Shown: piece after piece, positions 26,764-32,882 of the stretch
Position numbering within the stretch: position 1 is the first letter of the stretch
Layout: the number at the start of each line of letters is the position of its first letter
From: [Clostridium] symbiosum ATCC 14940
Lineage (GTDB): Bacteria; Bacillota; Clostridia; Lachnospirales; Lachnospiraceae
Reading direction: 5' to 3'
NCBI RefSeq assembly: GCF_000466485.1
Contig: NZ_KE993021.1
Coordinates: 1 to 32,882, forward strand
Length of the DNA stretch: 32,882 nt
Translations under genes and position numbers: made by a program
Notes under the pieces: model-generated
What the model saw: the letters and a program-made list of their open reading frames with translations, nothing else
The model's database searches: none
What the model was told of the DNA's origin: nothing

Positions 26764-27327
26764 TTACCTGTCCTTTTTTAGTCTTATACCAAACACCAGC
26801 GTTCTCTCCTCCCCCAGCATCCGTGTCTTTACCACCGCATACCGCTTATGAAGATTTAACCTGACATCATCGCTGGCAAAGCAGGAAAGCGCTCCTTCCA
26901 TTGAACGAATCCCGCCGTCCAGTTCCGTCTCCACAACCGTCAGCTTCACGGTCGCATCATCAGCTCTTTCCATCCGTTCTATCGCAGGTTCATCTGCCAT
27001 TTCCCCGCTGCCGCCGGTTATCATTCTAAGGAATTTCTCCTCTTCCTTCTTCACCGGAACGAATTCATCCGTTCCAGTCCCCAGCAGTCTTGAGAATTTC
27101 GGCACCGCCTTCAGATCCATATAGAGCCGTTCCGGCTCCTCCGTGTCTATAAAAACATAGCCGGGAAATAGCGGCCGCACCTGTATCTGCCACTCGCCTC
27201 CCAGCCGTTTCATCCATTGTGCATATATTACAAAGCACGATTCATAGCGCTCCCGGCAAAGTATGTTCCTTATAAAGAGCATCAGTTCCTCTTCTTTCCC
27301 GGTCACAGTCTGAATTACATACCACAT
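26764..27327 (-). CDS. Second NusG-family antitermination protein, degenerate KOW
   Basis: NusG paralogue of 187 aa. The NGN domain is clear: MWYVIQTVTGKEEE at the N-terminus and RPLFPGYVFIDTEEP. The C-terminal part lacks the GPLxG-type KOW motif seen in its neighbour; MEGALSCFASDD stands in its place. Start ATG at 27327 is preferred because an AGGGAG site lies 8 nt upstream and the protein then begins at the canonical MWYV; the longer frame adds unrelated residues. Specialised NusG proteins (LoaP, UpxY, RfaH) bind RNA polymerase early and prevent termination in long operons. The 150-bp gap to the first NusG-like gene can form a hairpin but has no clear promoter. Confidence 0.85.
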   Translation of the reverse strand: MWYVIQTVTGKEEELMLFIRNILCRERYESCFVIYAQWMKRLGGEWQIQVRPLFPGYVFIDTEEPERLYMDLKAVPKFSRLLGTGTDEFVPVKKEEEKFLRMITGGSGEMADEPAIERMERADDATVKLTVVETELDGGIRSMEGALSCFASDDVRLNLHKRYAVVKTRMLGEERTLVFGIRLKKDR

Positions 27328-27477
27328 ATTCCTGCTCCCTTTCTGCCTTAAAAAGACATAGCTTCGCCATCCCTGGAATTTTATTTGAAAAATCCCAGGA
27401 TTATATTCACTATTATAACAATACCGTCCGGCTGCATGCCTCAATAGCTGTACAGCCCTCCTGTATATTTTACAAAT

Positions 27478-28056
27478 TTATGAAACCAGAAACTGCATTT
27501 CCTCCTGCGCTATTCCCGGCCTCCCGTCATCCCGATCTACCAGGATCCTCTCATCGAATCCGATCCCCGCCCAGACTACTACCTCTTTTCTGGAAACAGG
27601 TATTCTGAGTTGGGCAAAACGACGGTGCCAATCATATTTGGCAATCTGATTCTCCAGTCCCTTAAGCGGGCCCTCTGTTATAAAAGACCTTCCCTTTTCT
27701 TTATCCTTATAACCGAAGGACATTTTGAGATAATGCCGCTCTCCGCAAAGCTTTCTGAGATATTCCTCTTCCTCCTCGTACACAGAAATTAAATATCCCG
27801 GTTCTTCCATGACTCTCAGAATCTTTCTGTAGGCCTCCAGCTCCTCCGACAGCTTGTCGGGCCGGCTGCTCTCCAGAAAAACGTATCCCGGAAACATTTC
27901 TTTTTCAACAAGTTTCCAGACTCCGTCTGTACGCCACAGCCTCTCGCAACGAAATGAGAACACTTCCTTAAGAGCATCCGCTGAAATATGCTGCCTGCAG
28001 GAGCGTATAATTTCGCCTTCCCGACCGGTTCTGCATTGTAAGACATACCAGCTCAC
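27478..28056 (-). CDS. LoaP-like NusG-family antitermination protein, first gene of the capsule operon
   Basis: NusG paralogue of 192 aa with an NGN domain (MSWYVLQCRTGREGE, EKEMFPGYVFLES) and a recognisable KOW segment (ITEGPLKGLENQIAKYDWHRRFA). In Firmicutes, LoaP-type proteins are encoded next to long polysaccharide and antibiotic operons and suppress internal termination. A GTG start at 28056 is supported by AAGGAGG seven bases upstream. The leader just before that site contains one half of the 33-bp inverted repeat and can fold into a hairpin. In the orientation present here no good promoter faces this gene, so expression may depend on inversion of the upstream segment. Confidence 0.9.
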   Translation of the reverse strand: MSWYVLQCRTGREGEIIRSCRQHISADALKEVFSFRCERLWRTDGVWKLVEKEMFPGYVFLESSRPDKLSEELEAYRKILRVMEEPGYLISVYEEEEEYLRKLCGERHYLKMSFGYKDKEKGRSFITEGPLKGLENQIAKYDWHRRFAQLRIPVSRKEVVVWAGIGFDERILVDRDDGRPGIAQEEMQFLVS

Positions 28057-28081
28057 AAAAGCCCTCCTTTTCTTCCAAAAG

Positions 28082-28116
28082 GTTCGCTTAACTGGTTATT
28101 AAGCGACTCTTTTTTT
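28082..28116 (-). promoter_or_regulatory. Leader hairpin upstream of the loaP-like ribosome binding site
   Basis: On the minus strand TCGCTTAA pairs with TTAAGCGA around a 7-nt loop, and an A-tract can extend pairing to CTTTT across a 2×2 internal loop. It resembles a damaged version of the perfect terminator at the other repeat, ending about 15 bp before AAGGAGG. It may act as an attenuator or an antiterminator-loading hairpin; neither is shown. Confidence 0.45.
28084..28116. repeat. Left 33-bp inverted repeat (candidate recombination site)
   Basis: Perfect reverse complement of 28329–28361. Read on the minus strand it contains the arm GAGTCGCTTAA (28109–28099), the 7-bp asymmetric spacer TAACCAG (28098–28092), and an outer arm (28091–28081) that matches the inverted first arm at 9 of 11 bases. 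It is located 28 bp from the loaP-like start. Confidence 0.9.
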
Positions 28117-28328
28117 TTGCTAAAAGGGGGATTATCTTCATTTCACAGTAGAGACCCTATTCAGATTGCGCTTTGAAAACGCCTGTTTTGAATAAAAACC
28201 GGCATATAAGGAAGAAAAATAAGAAAATATTTTACATTTATTCCCTTAACATTCATTTTTTATCAGTTGACCATCCTCAGAAAGGGTGATATAATTTACA
28301 GGAATCGAGCGGAAATGATGAAAACCGT
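28117..28328. other. Candidate invertible promoter segment (phase switch), OFF orientation
   Basis: A 212-bp AT-rich non-coding segment bounded by perfect 33-bp inverted repeats. It contains one strong promoter directed away from the capsule operon. Inversion by site-specific recombination at the repeats would redirect it toward the loaP-like gene. No recombinase is encoded in this window; in known systems the recombinase can be unlinked. Confidence 0.65.
28267..28295 (+). promoter_or_regulatory. Near-consensus sigma-A promoter inside the inverted repeats
   Basis: TTGACC (28267–28272) and TATAAT (28290–28295) are separated by exactly 17 bp. Transcription would begin near 28302 and run into a perfect terminator hairpin beginning at 28330, so in this orientation the promoter should yield only a short RNA. 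Confidence 0.8.
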
Positions 28329-28361
28329 AAAAAAAGAGTCGCTTAATAACCAGTTAAGCGA
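28329..28361. repeat. Right 33-bp inverted repeat (candidate recombination site)
   Basis: Perfect reverse complement of 28084–28116. Structure: arm GAGTCGCTTAA (28336–28346), spacer TAACCAG (28347–28353) and inverted arm TTAAGCGACTC (28354–28364), which is a perfect match. An 11–7–11 layout with an asymmetric spacer resembles tyrosine-recombinase core sites. Confidence 0.9.
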
Positions 28362-28370
28362 CTCTTTTTT
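28330..28370 (+). terminator. Perfect 17-bp intrinsic terminator embedded in the right repeat
   Basis: Positions 28330–28346 pair without mismatch with 28354–28370 around a 7-nt loop; the 3' arm ends in six T. It starts about 28 nt after the predicted start site of the promoter at 28267 and shields the downstream CPBP gene. Confidence 0.9.
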
Positions 28371-28459
28371 GATTCACAATGATAATTTCACCATATGGAC
28401 CACACCCGTTTCACGCATCTGCACAGTTTCCGTATCATCAAATAAATTTAACAAAATTA

Positions 28460-28488
28460 TTGTACTTTCACTCAATAATCGTTATGAT
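28460..28488 (+). promoter_or_regulatory. Predicted promoter of the CPBP protease gene
   Basis: TTGTAC (28460–28465) and TATGAT (28483–28488) are 17 bp apart, about 45 bp before the ATG at 28534. It lies outside the inverted repeats, so the gene can be transcribed regardless of the switch. Confidence 0.55.
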
Positions 28489-28533
28489 AGCATTAGAATG
28501 ACTCATTATAATAAATCAAAAAGGTGGAAAATC

Positions 28534-29472
28534 ATGAACTTTCTTCTAAACAATCCAGTAATTAAAAACAAACGCGGTCAGATTCGTTCCGGTTGGATTA
28601 TCCTGCTTGTATCAGTGGCTTTGTATGGCATCAGCAACTTACTGACGTTTCTGTCCATAGAGGTATTACGAAAACTGCTGAGCGTCAGCGGTCATTATCC
28701 CTCTTCAGGTGAACAGCCGGATGCCGTCTTTTATTGGATAGATGATAATTTTTTACCAATCTACATGCAGATATTATATGATTCAGTTATGATACTGACG
28801 CCAATCGCCGCATGGTGTTTAGTGATGAAACGCTCTCTTTCCTCCATGGGGCTGAAGCCCGTCAAAATGAGATATAAGGAGTTATATGCCGGCATGTTCC
28901 TCGGCGCTCTCTGCTGTTTCATAGCATTTTTTATTGCAGTCGCCTCCGGCCAGGCAGTTGTCGAATCATGGAAACCATCCTTTTCAATCCTTCAGTTTTG
29001 GTGGCTCATTATCTTTGCACTCGTAGCCCTGGGAGAAGAAATCATGAACAGGGGATTTCTGATGTCCACCCTGCGCAGGGTGGGAAGCCTTCCTTTTATC
29101 GTGCTGGTTCCCTCTTTTATTTTTGGACTTTTACATCTGGGAAATAACGGGGTGACTTTTTTTTCCGTTTGTAACATCATTCTGGCAGGGCTGTTATTTT
29201 CTTATATGTATATAAGTTCAGGTAATATATGGATGTGCATCGGATATCACTTCACCTGGAACTCTTTCCAAGGCCTTGTCTTCGGTATGCCTGTCAGCGG
29301 AATTAACGTTACCGGAATGATTACAACACACTTTACTGCCGATAACTTTATCACAGGCGGTATCTTCGGAATAGAAGGCGGTATTTTAACGACGCTGGTA
29401 ACCCTGCTTGGATTTTTATTTGTTAAATACTACTACCGCAAATCCACATATGATTTTATTAAAGATGTGTGA
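28534..29472 (+). CDS. CPBP-family intramembrane metalloprotease (CAAX protease/abortive-infection type)
   Basis: Integral membrane protein of 312 aa with about eight hydrophobic segments. The three CPBP motifs are present: EEIMNR (EExxxR), FGLLH (FxxxH) and HFTWN (HxxxN), which bind the catalytic metal. Bacterial members serve in bacteriocin immunity, anti-sigma proteolysis or unknown roles; no bacteriocin gene is visible here. I chose the ATG at 28534 with AAGGTGG upstream; an in-frame start at 28267 would translate the promoter and terminator region and is rejected. It converges on spoIIP with only 5 bp between the stops and no terminator. Confidence 0.92.
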   Translation: MNFLLNNPVIKNKRGQIRSGWIILLVSVALYGISNLLTFLSIEVLRKLLSVSGHYPSSGEQPDAVFYWIDDNFLPIYMQILYDSVMILTPIAAWCLVMKRSLSSMGLKPVKMRYKELYAGMFLGALCCFIAFFIAVASGQAVVESWKPSFSILQFWWLIIFALVALGEEIMNRGFLMSTLRRVGSLPFIVLVPSFIFGLLHLGNNGVTFFSVCNIILAGLLFSYMYISSGNIWMCIGYHFTWNSFQGLVFGMPVSGINVTGMITTHFTADNFITGGIFGIEGGILTTLVTLLGFLFVKYYYRKSTYDFIKDV

Positions 29473-29477
29473 AGCTG

Positions 29478-30941
29478 CTAGCCTTCCGGCCTTACCACCA
29501 TATCCAGCAGCTCCGCCAGAGGCTCCATCGCATTCCTGGCCTCTTCATATGTATTGTTCTGGGCGCCCACCTCAATCAGCGCCGAACACGGCCGGACATG
29601 CTGATTATAACGCAGGCCCTTCAAATAAATCTTTCTCGTAAATCCGGGGTAACAGGCGTCGGCACAGAGCTTCATCTGAAAACTGAACGCCATGTTATCC
29701 GCCCTATACGGATTTTTCAAATATTCAATCGGGCCTTCCGGAGTCTGGCTGGTTCCGTTAAAAAACATGATGGTAGCAGTCGGTTTTCCATTTATCTCTT
29801 TTACAAGATGCGTCGTCTCCTTCACGCCGTCCCTGTGAATATCGAGAACCACCTGAATTGACGGATATTTCTGTAAAATTGCCGTGACTCCTTCTAATGA
29901 ATATGTATAAGCCTTGCTCCGATCCAGCTTTCCATCCCTAAGGTCATACACCGACGTGTCATGTATCACATTATAGCCTTTCTGCTGCAAAAGCTCCGTG
30001 AGGTAATTTCCTACCCCGACAATTGTTGCTTCTTTATTGCCCTCATGAAAATCGGTAAATTCCTCCTGGGAGTGTGTATGGTAAATCAAAATCTGGGGTT
30101 TATCGTTCCCCTGTGTGAGAGCAAAATTCTCAGATAAAAAAGTACCGGCGCTCATCATGTCCCTGCCGGCCGTCGTTGTGGGATGAACCGTATAAAAATG
30201 CTTCATCAGGAAATCATAGTCGGCAAGCTGCTCCGAAACATATTTGATCCCCGAAGCGCTGACAGTCCCTTTATTTAACAGCGCGTCACCGGCCGGACGA
30301 CCGCCTGATATCCGGCTGCCGGCCTGATTTTGTCCTCCGGCGGTCTGTATTAAGTCTTCCTGTCCTTTTCCCTGGTTCTGCCCCTGTACCGCGCCATCTG
30401 TAAGTTCATTCTCTCCGTAAGCTCCGGAATTATCCGTCAGCTCTTCCGTATCCCTGTATGTAGTAACCCCTCCCGAAGTCAGTACGCTGCTGCCCTCCAA
30501 ATCTCTCACAAGGCACTCATACTCTTTTAAAATCCGGCTGCTCTCCAGATAATCTGCATAAGAGGGATCCGGCTCCAGCTCCCTGCGGAGCTTTTCCTGT
30601 CCGCCTTCCGCCATCCTGTAGTAAGGTACCTGTTTCAGAATAAAACCGGCCAGCCGGCCGGCCATATCCTCTGCCTCATCTTTCATATTTCCATATCCTG
30701 CTTCAGAAAATCCGGCCGACGGATACCAGTTCTTCCATATAAAAAGGGCCGTCCTGCTCTCAAAGCCCCCCATTGAGCCCGTAATGATATTCCACGCGGC
30801 TGACGGCAGTCTCCCAACCGCCCTGCCTGCAAAAAAAGCAAACAAGAACAGGCACAGGATTGCTGCTGCCGGCCGGAATATGGATATTTTTCTGTTCCCT
30901 GCAATATACTCTCTGATAATTCTTATTTTTCCCGGCCTCAT
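29478..30941 (-). CDS. spoIIP: Stage II sporulation protein P (SpoIIP)
   Basis: Peptidoglycan amidase/endopeptidase of the DMP complex that drives engulfment in the mother cell. The 487-aa protein has an N-terminal membrane anchor (about 22–45), a long variable linker (about 140–235, rich in Gln/Gly) and a C-terminal amidase domain with zinc-ligand motifs IYHTHSQEEF, DIHRDG and LIEVGAQNNT. It is somewhat longer than the Bacillus protein, mainly through the linker. Mother-cell (sigma-E) control is expected from family knowledge; I did not identify a promoter. It is separated from gpr by a MITE-like insertion. Confidence 0.95.
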   Translation of the reverse strand: MRPGKIRIIREYIAGNRKISIFRPAAAILCLFLFAFFAGRAVGRLPSAAWNIITGSMGGFESRTALFIWKNWYPSAGFSEAGYGNMKDEAEDMAGRLAGFILKQVPYYRMAEGGQEKLRRELEPDPSYADYLESSRILKEYECLVRDLEGSSVLTSGGVTTYRDTEELTDNSGAYGENELTDGAVQGQNQGKGQEDLIQTAGGQNQAGSRISGGRPAGDALLNKGTVSASGIKYVSEQLADYDFLMKHFYTVHPTTTAGRDMMSAGTFLSENFALTQGNDKPQILIYHTHSQEEFTDFHEGNKEATIVGVGNYLTELLQQKGYNVIHDTSVYDLRDGKLDRSKAYTYSLEGVTAILQKYPSIQVVLDIHRDGVKETTHLVKEINGKPTATIMFFNGTSQTPEGPIEYLKNPYRADNMAFSFQMKLCADACYPGFTRKIYLKGLRYNQHVRPCSALIEVGAQNNTYEEARNAMEPLAELLDMVVRPEG

Positions 30942-31035
30942 GTCTGTCCCGCCTTAAAAATTCTCTCCTTCTACCATTCTATGCAGAAGCCGGTTCTTTT
31001 TACCAGATTCTTTCCAATTTCTTCCTCCCTCGGAC

Positions 31036-31043
31036 CTGTACGG
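31036..31043. repeat. 8-bp direct repeat flanking MITE-like copy B (left)
   Basis: CTGTACGG here is repeated at 31239–31246, directly beyond the other end of the element. This fits a target-site duplication of 7–8 bp. Confidence 0.6.
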
Positions 31044-31044
31044 G

Positions 31045-31238
31045 GTTACTGTTCATACGGTTGTGTTCCGCGAGGTGTTTTCGTGCGTATTCTGCACGAA
31101 AATCCCGAGTTGCACGGCGCGACGCGCTGAAAAGTAAACTTTTCACCACAATCAACGGCGTTTTCTTGCCGTTTCTGTGCATCGCGAAGCATGTTATTGT
31201 TTACGGCATGCCGCTTTTTGCATGGTGTGAACGGTAAT
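31045..31238. mobile_element. MITE-like intergenic element, copy B (194 bp)
   Basis: It starts with GTTACTGTTC and ends with GAACGGTAAT, imperfect inverted ends matching copy A, and its reverse complement aligns with copy A along most of its length. CTGTACGG flanks it on both sides. It lies between gpr and spoIIP, which form an operon in Bacillus, and adds about 200 bp between them. No gene is carried. Confidence 0.8.
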
Positions 31239-31256
31239 CTGTACGGAACAGCCCTT

Positions 31257-32282
31257 TTAACTCTTCTTTCCGTACAACGCCCGGTGTATTCCCTCCGATA
31301 CGGTAAAACTCAGCTGTTTCACCCTCTCGTCAATATCCTGGGGAGTCACAAACATCGGTCCGAATTCCGGCTCCATCAGCTCACGTATCAGTTCATACTG
31401 GCTTTCCGGATCCAAATCTTCCATATATTTTGCATAGCCTTCCGTACCGCTGTTCATAGCCAATGTATGGATCAATGCCTCAACAGTTCCATGAACGATC
31501 GCTGCTGCCCCCACTACAGTCGGTATTCCCAGGGCTGCAACGGGCACGCCAAGGCTGTCTTTCGTCATGCTGTGCCTGTGGTTTCCGACGCCTGAGCCCG
31601 GATGAATCCCCGTATCCGTGAGCTGGATTGTGGATGCGAGACGCCTCACATTCCTTGCCGCCAGGGCATCAATAGCCAATACCATGTCCGGCTTCGTCTC
31701 GTCTACTACTCCTTTTACAATTTCGGCCGTCTCCATTCCCGTCTGTGCCATAACTCCGGGAATAATTCCGCTCAATACAGGCAAATCATTTCTTTCACAG
31801 AAATCCTCGCCATACTCACCGAGAAAATGCCTGGTCATCTGCAGGTTATCCACGACCCGGGGACCGAGGGAATCCGGCGTCACCTGGATATTACCGAGTC
31901 CCACGACAAGAACTGAGGCTTTTTCTTTCTTATTCGGACACATTTTTTTAATCAGAAGATTCAATTGTTTTCCAAGCTCCTCGGCTACCTCTTCATGGTA
32001 TCCGTCATCCTTTTCCGCCATATCCGGCACGTCAAGGGTCAGATATGTTCCCACCGGTTTTCCCATGGCCCGCGCTCCCTGCTCATCCATAATCGAAACT
32101 TCCGTCAACCTGATATGACTGTTTCTGTGGTGCCACTCCCGAAGCGCCACTCCCTTTATCTCCCCGCCGTCCCCGGCAAAGCTTTCCTGTTCTTCCACCG
32201 CCAGGTCGGTCCTGGCTTCAAATGACGGAAGCTCTCCTATTTTATTTTGATCGGTATTACTGTTATTCTTCCGGTTAAACAT
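31257..32282 (-). CDS. gpr: Germination protease GPR (spore protease, family A25)
   Basis: Made in the forespore as a zymogen; it degrades small acid-soluble spore proteins at germination. The 341-aa protein has the N-terminal propeptide region with FEARTDLAVE, then LVVGLGN, TPDSLGPRVV and LAIDALAAR containing the two conserved aspartates, and IHPGSGVGNHR. A GAAAGGAGA site precedes the ATG. It diverges from rpsT, as in Bacillus. Forespore-specific sigma control is expected from family knowledge; I could not place a convincing sigma-G/F promoter. Confidence 0.96.
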   Translation of the reverse strand: MFNRKNNSNTDQNKIGELPSFEARTDLAVEEQESFAGDGGEIKGVALREWHHRNSHIRLTEVSIMDEQGARAMGKPVGTYLTLDVPDMAEKDDGYHEEVAEELGKQLNLLIKKMCPNKKEKASVLVVGLGNIQVTPDSLGPRVVDNLQMTRHFLGEYGEDFCERNDLPVLSGIIPGVMAQTGMETAEIVKGVVDETKPDMVLAIDALAARNVRRLASTIQLTDTGIHPGSGVGNHRHSMTKDSLGVPVAALGIPTVVGAAAIVHGTVEALIHTLAMNSGTEGYAKYMEDLDPESQYELIRELMEPEFGPMFVTPQDIDERVKQLSFTVSEGIHRALYGKKS

Positions 32283-32373
32283 CGAAAATCTCCTTTCATG
32301 CCATCTCTTCCTAGTTTTTCTGTTTTTGTTCTAAAATATACCGGAAAAACTGTATAATTCCGGAAAATACATA

Positions 32374-32402
32374 TTGACATCCCTGACTTTATTCGATAAA
32401 AT
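32374..32402 (+). promoter_or_regulatory. Predicted sigma-A promoter of rpsT
   Basis: TTGACA (32374–32379) and TAAAAT (32397–32402) lie 17 bp apart, giving a leader of about 85 nt before the UUG start. Confidence 0.75.
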
Positions 32403-32496
32403 ACAATAGTATGTTTACATTGAACTGTCCGTGTCCAGGCTTTAATGCAAACCAAAGAATTGATAATATATGATATATCAGATGGAGGTGTACAGA

Positions 32497-32760
32497 TTGG
32501 CTAACATTAAATCTGCAAAGAAGAGAATTTTAGTAGCTGAAACAAGAGCTGCAAGAAACAAAGCAATCAGATCCAAGGTTAAAACAGTTACCAAGAAAGT
32601 TGAAGCTGCTATTACTGCCGGTGACAAGGCTGCTGCACAGGCTGCATTATTAGTTGCTATCAGCGAGATTGACAAGGCTACTTCCAAGGGAGTTTACCAC
32701 AAAAATACAGCTTCCCGCAAAGTATCCCGTTTATCTAAAGCCGTTAATGCAATGGCTTAA
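32497..32760 (+). CDS. rpsT: 30S ribosomal protein S20
   Basis: Primary 16S rRNA-binding protein of the small subunit, 87 aa, highly basic and alanine-rich (LANIKSAKKRI…NKAIRSKVKT…NTASRKVSRL). The start is UUG at 32497, six bases after GGAGGTG; starting at the upstream in-frame ATG (32470) would add nine residues not found in S20. Escherichia coli rpsT also begins with UUG, where it matters for autogenous control. It has its own promoter and terminator. Confidence 0.97.
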   Translation: MANIKSAKKRILVAETRAARNKAIRSKVKTVTKKVEAAITAGDKAAAQAALLVAISEIDKATSKGVYHKNTASRKVSRLSKAVNAMA

Positions 32761-32804
32761 TTTTTGGAACTTTCAATTTATACAATCAATTAACCCATTA
32801 TAAT

Positions 32805-32846
32805 AGAAAAAAGGTTTCCGCTTGGTGTGGCGGGAACCTTTTTTCT
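32805..32846 (+). terminator. Rho-independent terminator after rpsT
   Basis: The 5' arm at 32805–32821 pairs with 32830–32846 with one G·U pair; the 3' arm carries six T. The A-tract on the 5' side means it could also work for transcripts entering from the right. Confidence 0.88.
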
Positions 32847-32853
32847 GTATGGA

Positions 32854-32882
32854 GATTTAACTGAGGCCCGGAGGACGCGTCC
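32854..32882. repeat. Right copy of the 29-bp inverted repeat at the window ends
   Basis: Reverse complement of 5–33 with three mismatches, including the palindrome GGACGCGTCC at the very end of the window. It follows the rpsT terminator. Confidence 0.6.

Noticed and set aside
28267-28533. N-terminal extension of the CPBP protein across the promoter and terminator region
   Set aside because: It would translate the inverted repeat; the internal ATG at 28534 has a good ribosome site and starts just before the first membrane segment.

Overview
The window looks like chromosome from a spore-forming Firmicute of the Lachnospiraceae / Clostridium symbiosum type. The basis is gpr and spoIIP, a Firmicutes-style rpsT–gpr–spoIIP…lepA–hemW…prmA–rsmE…mtaB gene order, and LoaP-like NusG paralogues heading a polysaccharide operon. 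No rRNA, tRNA or CRISPR array was seen. Species assignment from sequence alone is tentative.

Backbone, right side (29.5–32.9 kb): rpsT (+, UUG start, own promoter and terminator) diverges from gpr and spoIIP (−). Backbone, left side (0–10.4 kb, mostly −): lepA–hemW (overlapping), a TauE/SafE-type permease, and the translation/tRNA-modification run prmA–rsmE–cysteine desulfurase–thiI. Then come a small HPr-like gene (+) with its own promoter and terminator, and mtaB (−). Three related MITE-like elements (about 193, 194 and 134 bp, ends GTTACTGT…) sit between backbone genes, one of them between gpr and spoIIP.

Accessory island (about 10.5–29.4 kb), lying where spoIIP and lepA are usually adjacent: an AT-rich capsule/exopolysaccharide operon read right to left. 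Its order is two NusG-like antiterminators, initiating phosphoglycosyltransferase, SDR, GT4 glycosyltransferase, FnlA/CapE-type dehydratase, RmlD-like reductase, CDP-glycerol-type polymerase, EpsG-like Wzy, HisC-like aminotransferase, TarI/IspD-like cytidylyltransferase, a broken acetolactate-synthase-like TPP enzyme, GT2 glycosyltransferase, an IS66 remnant and a Wzx flippase. An IS256-family element and an Rpn-type nuclease fragment follow. A CPBP membrane protease gene (+) flanks the island on the right.

The most interesting structure is upstream of the first NusG-like gene. Two perfect 33-bp inverted repeats (28084–28116 and 28329–28361) enclose 212 bp. Inside is a near-consensus promoter (TTGACC, 17 bp, TATAAT) that points away from the capsule operon and directly into a perfect 17-bp intrinsic terminator. 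Each repeat resembles a tyrosine-recombinase core site: 11-bp inverted arms around an asymmetric 7-bp spacer. I read this as a phase-variable invertible promoter caught in the OFF orientation. Inverting the segment would aim the promoter at the NusG-like genes and the polysaccharide operon, an arrangement analogous to the UpxY-headed invertible capsule loci of Bacteroides. The inversion itself is inferred; no recombinase gene lies in the window.
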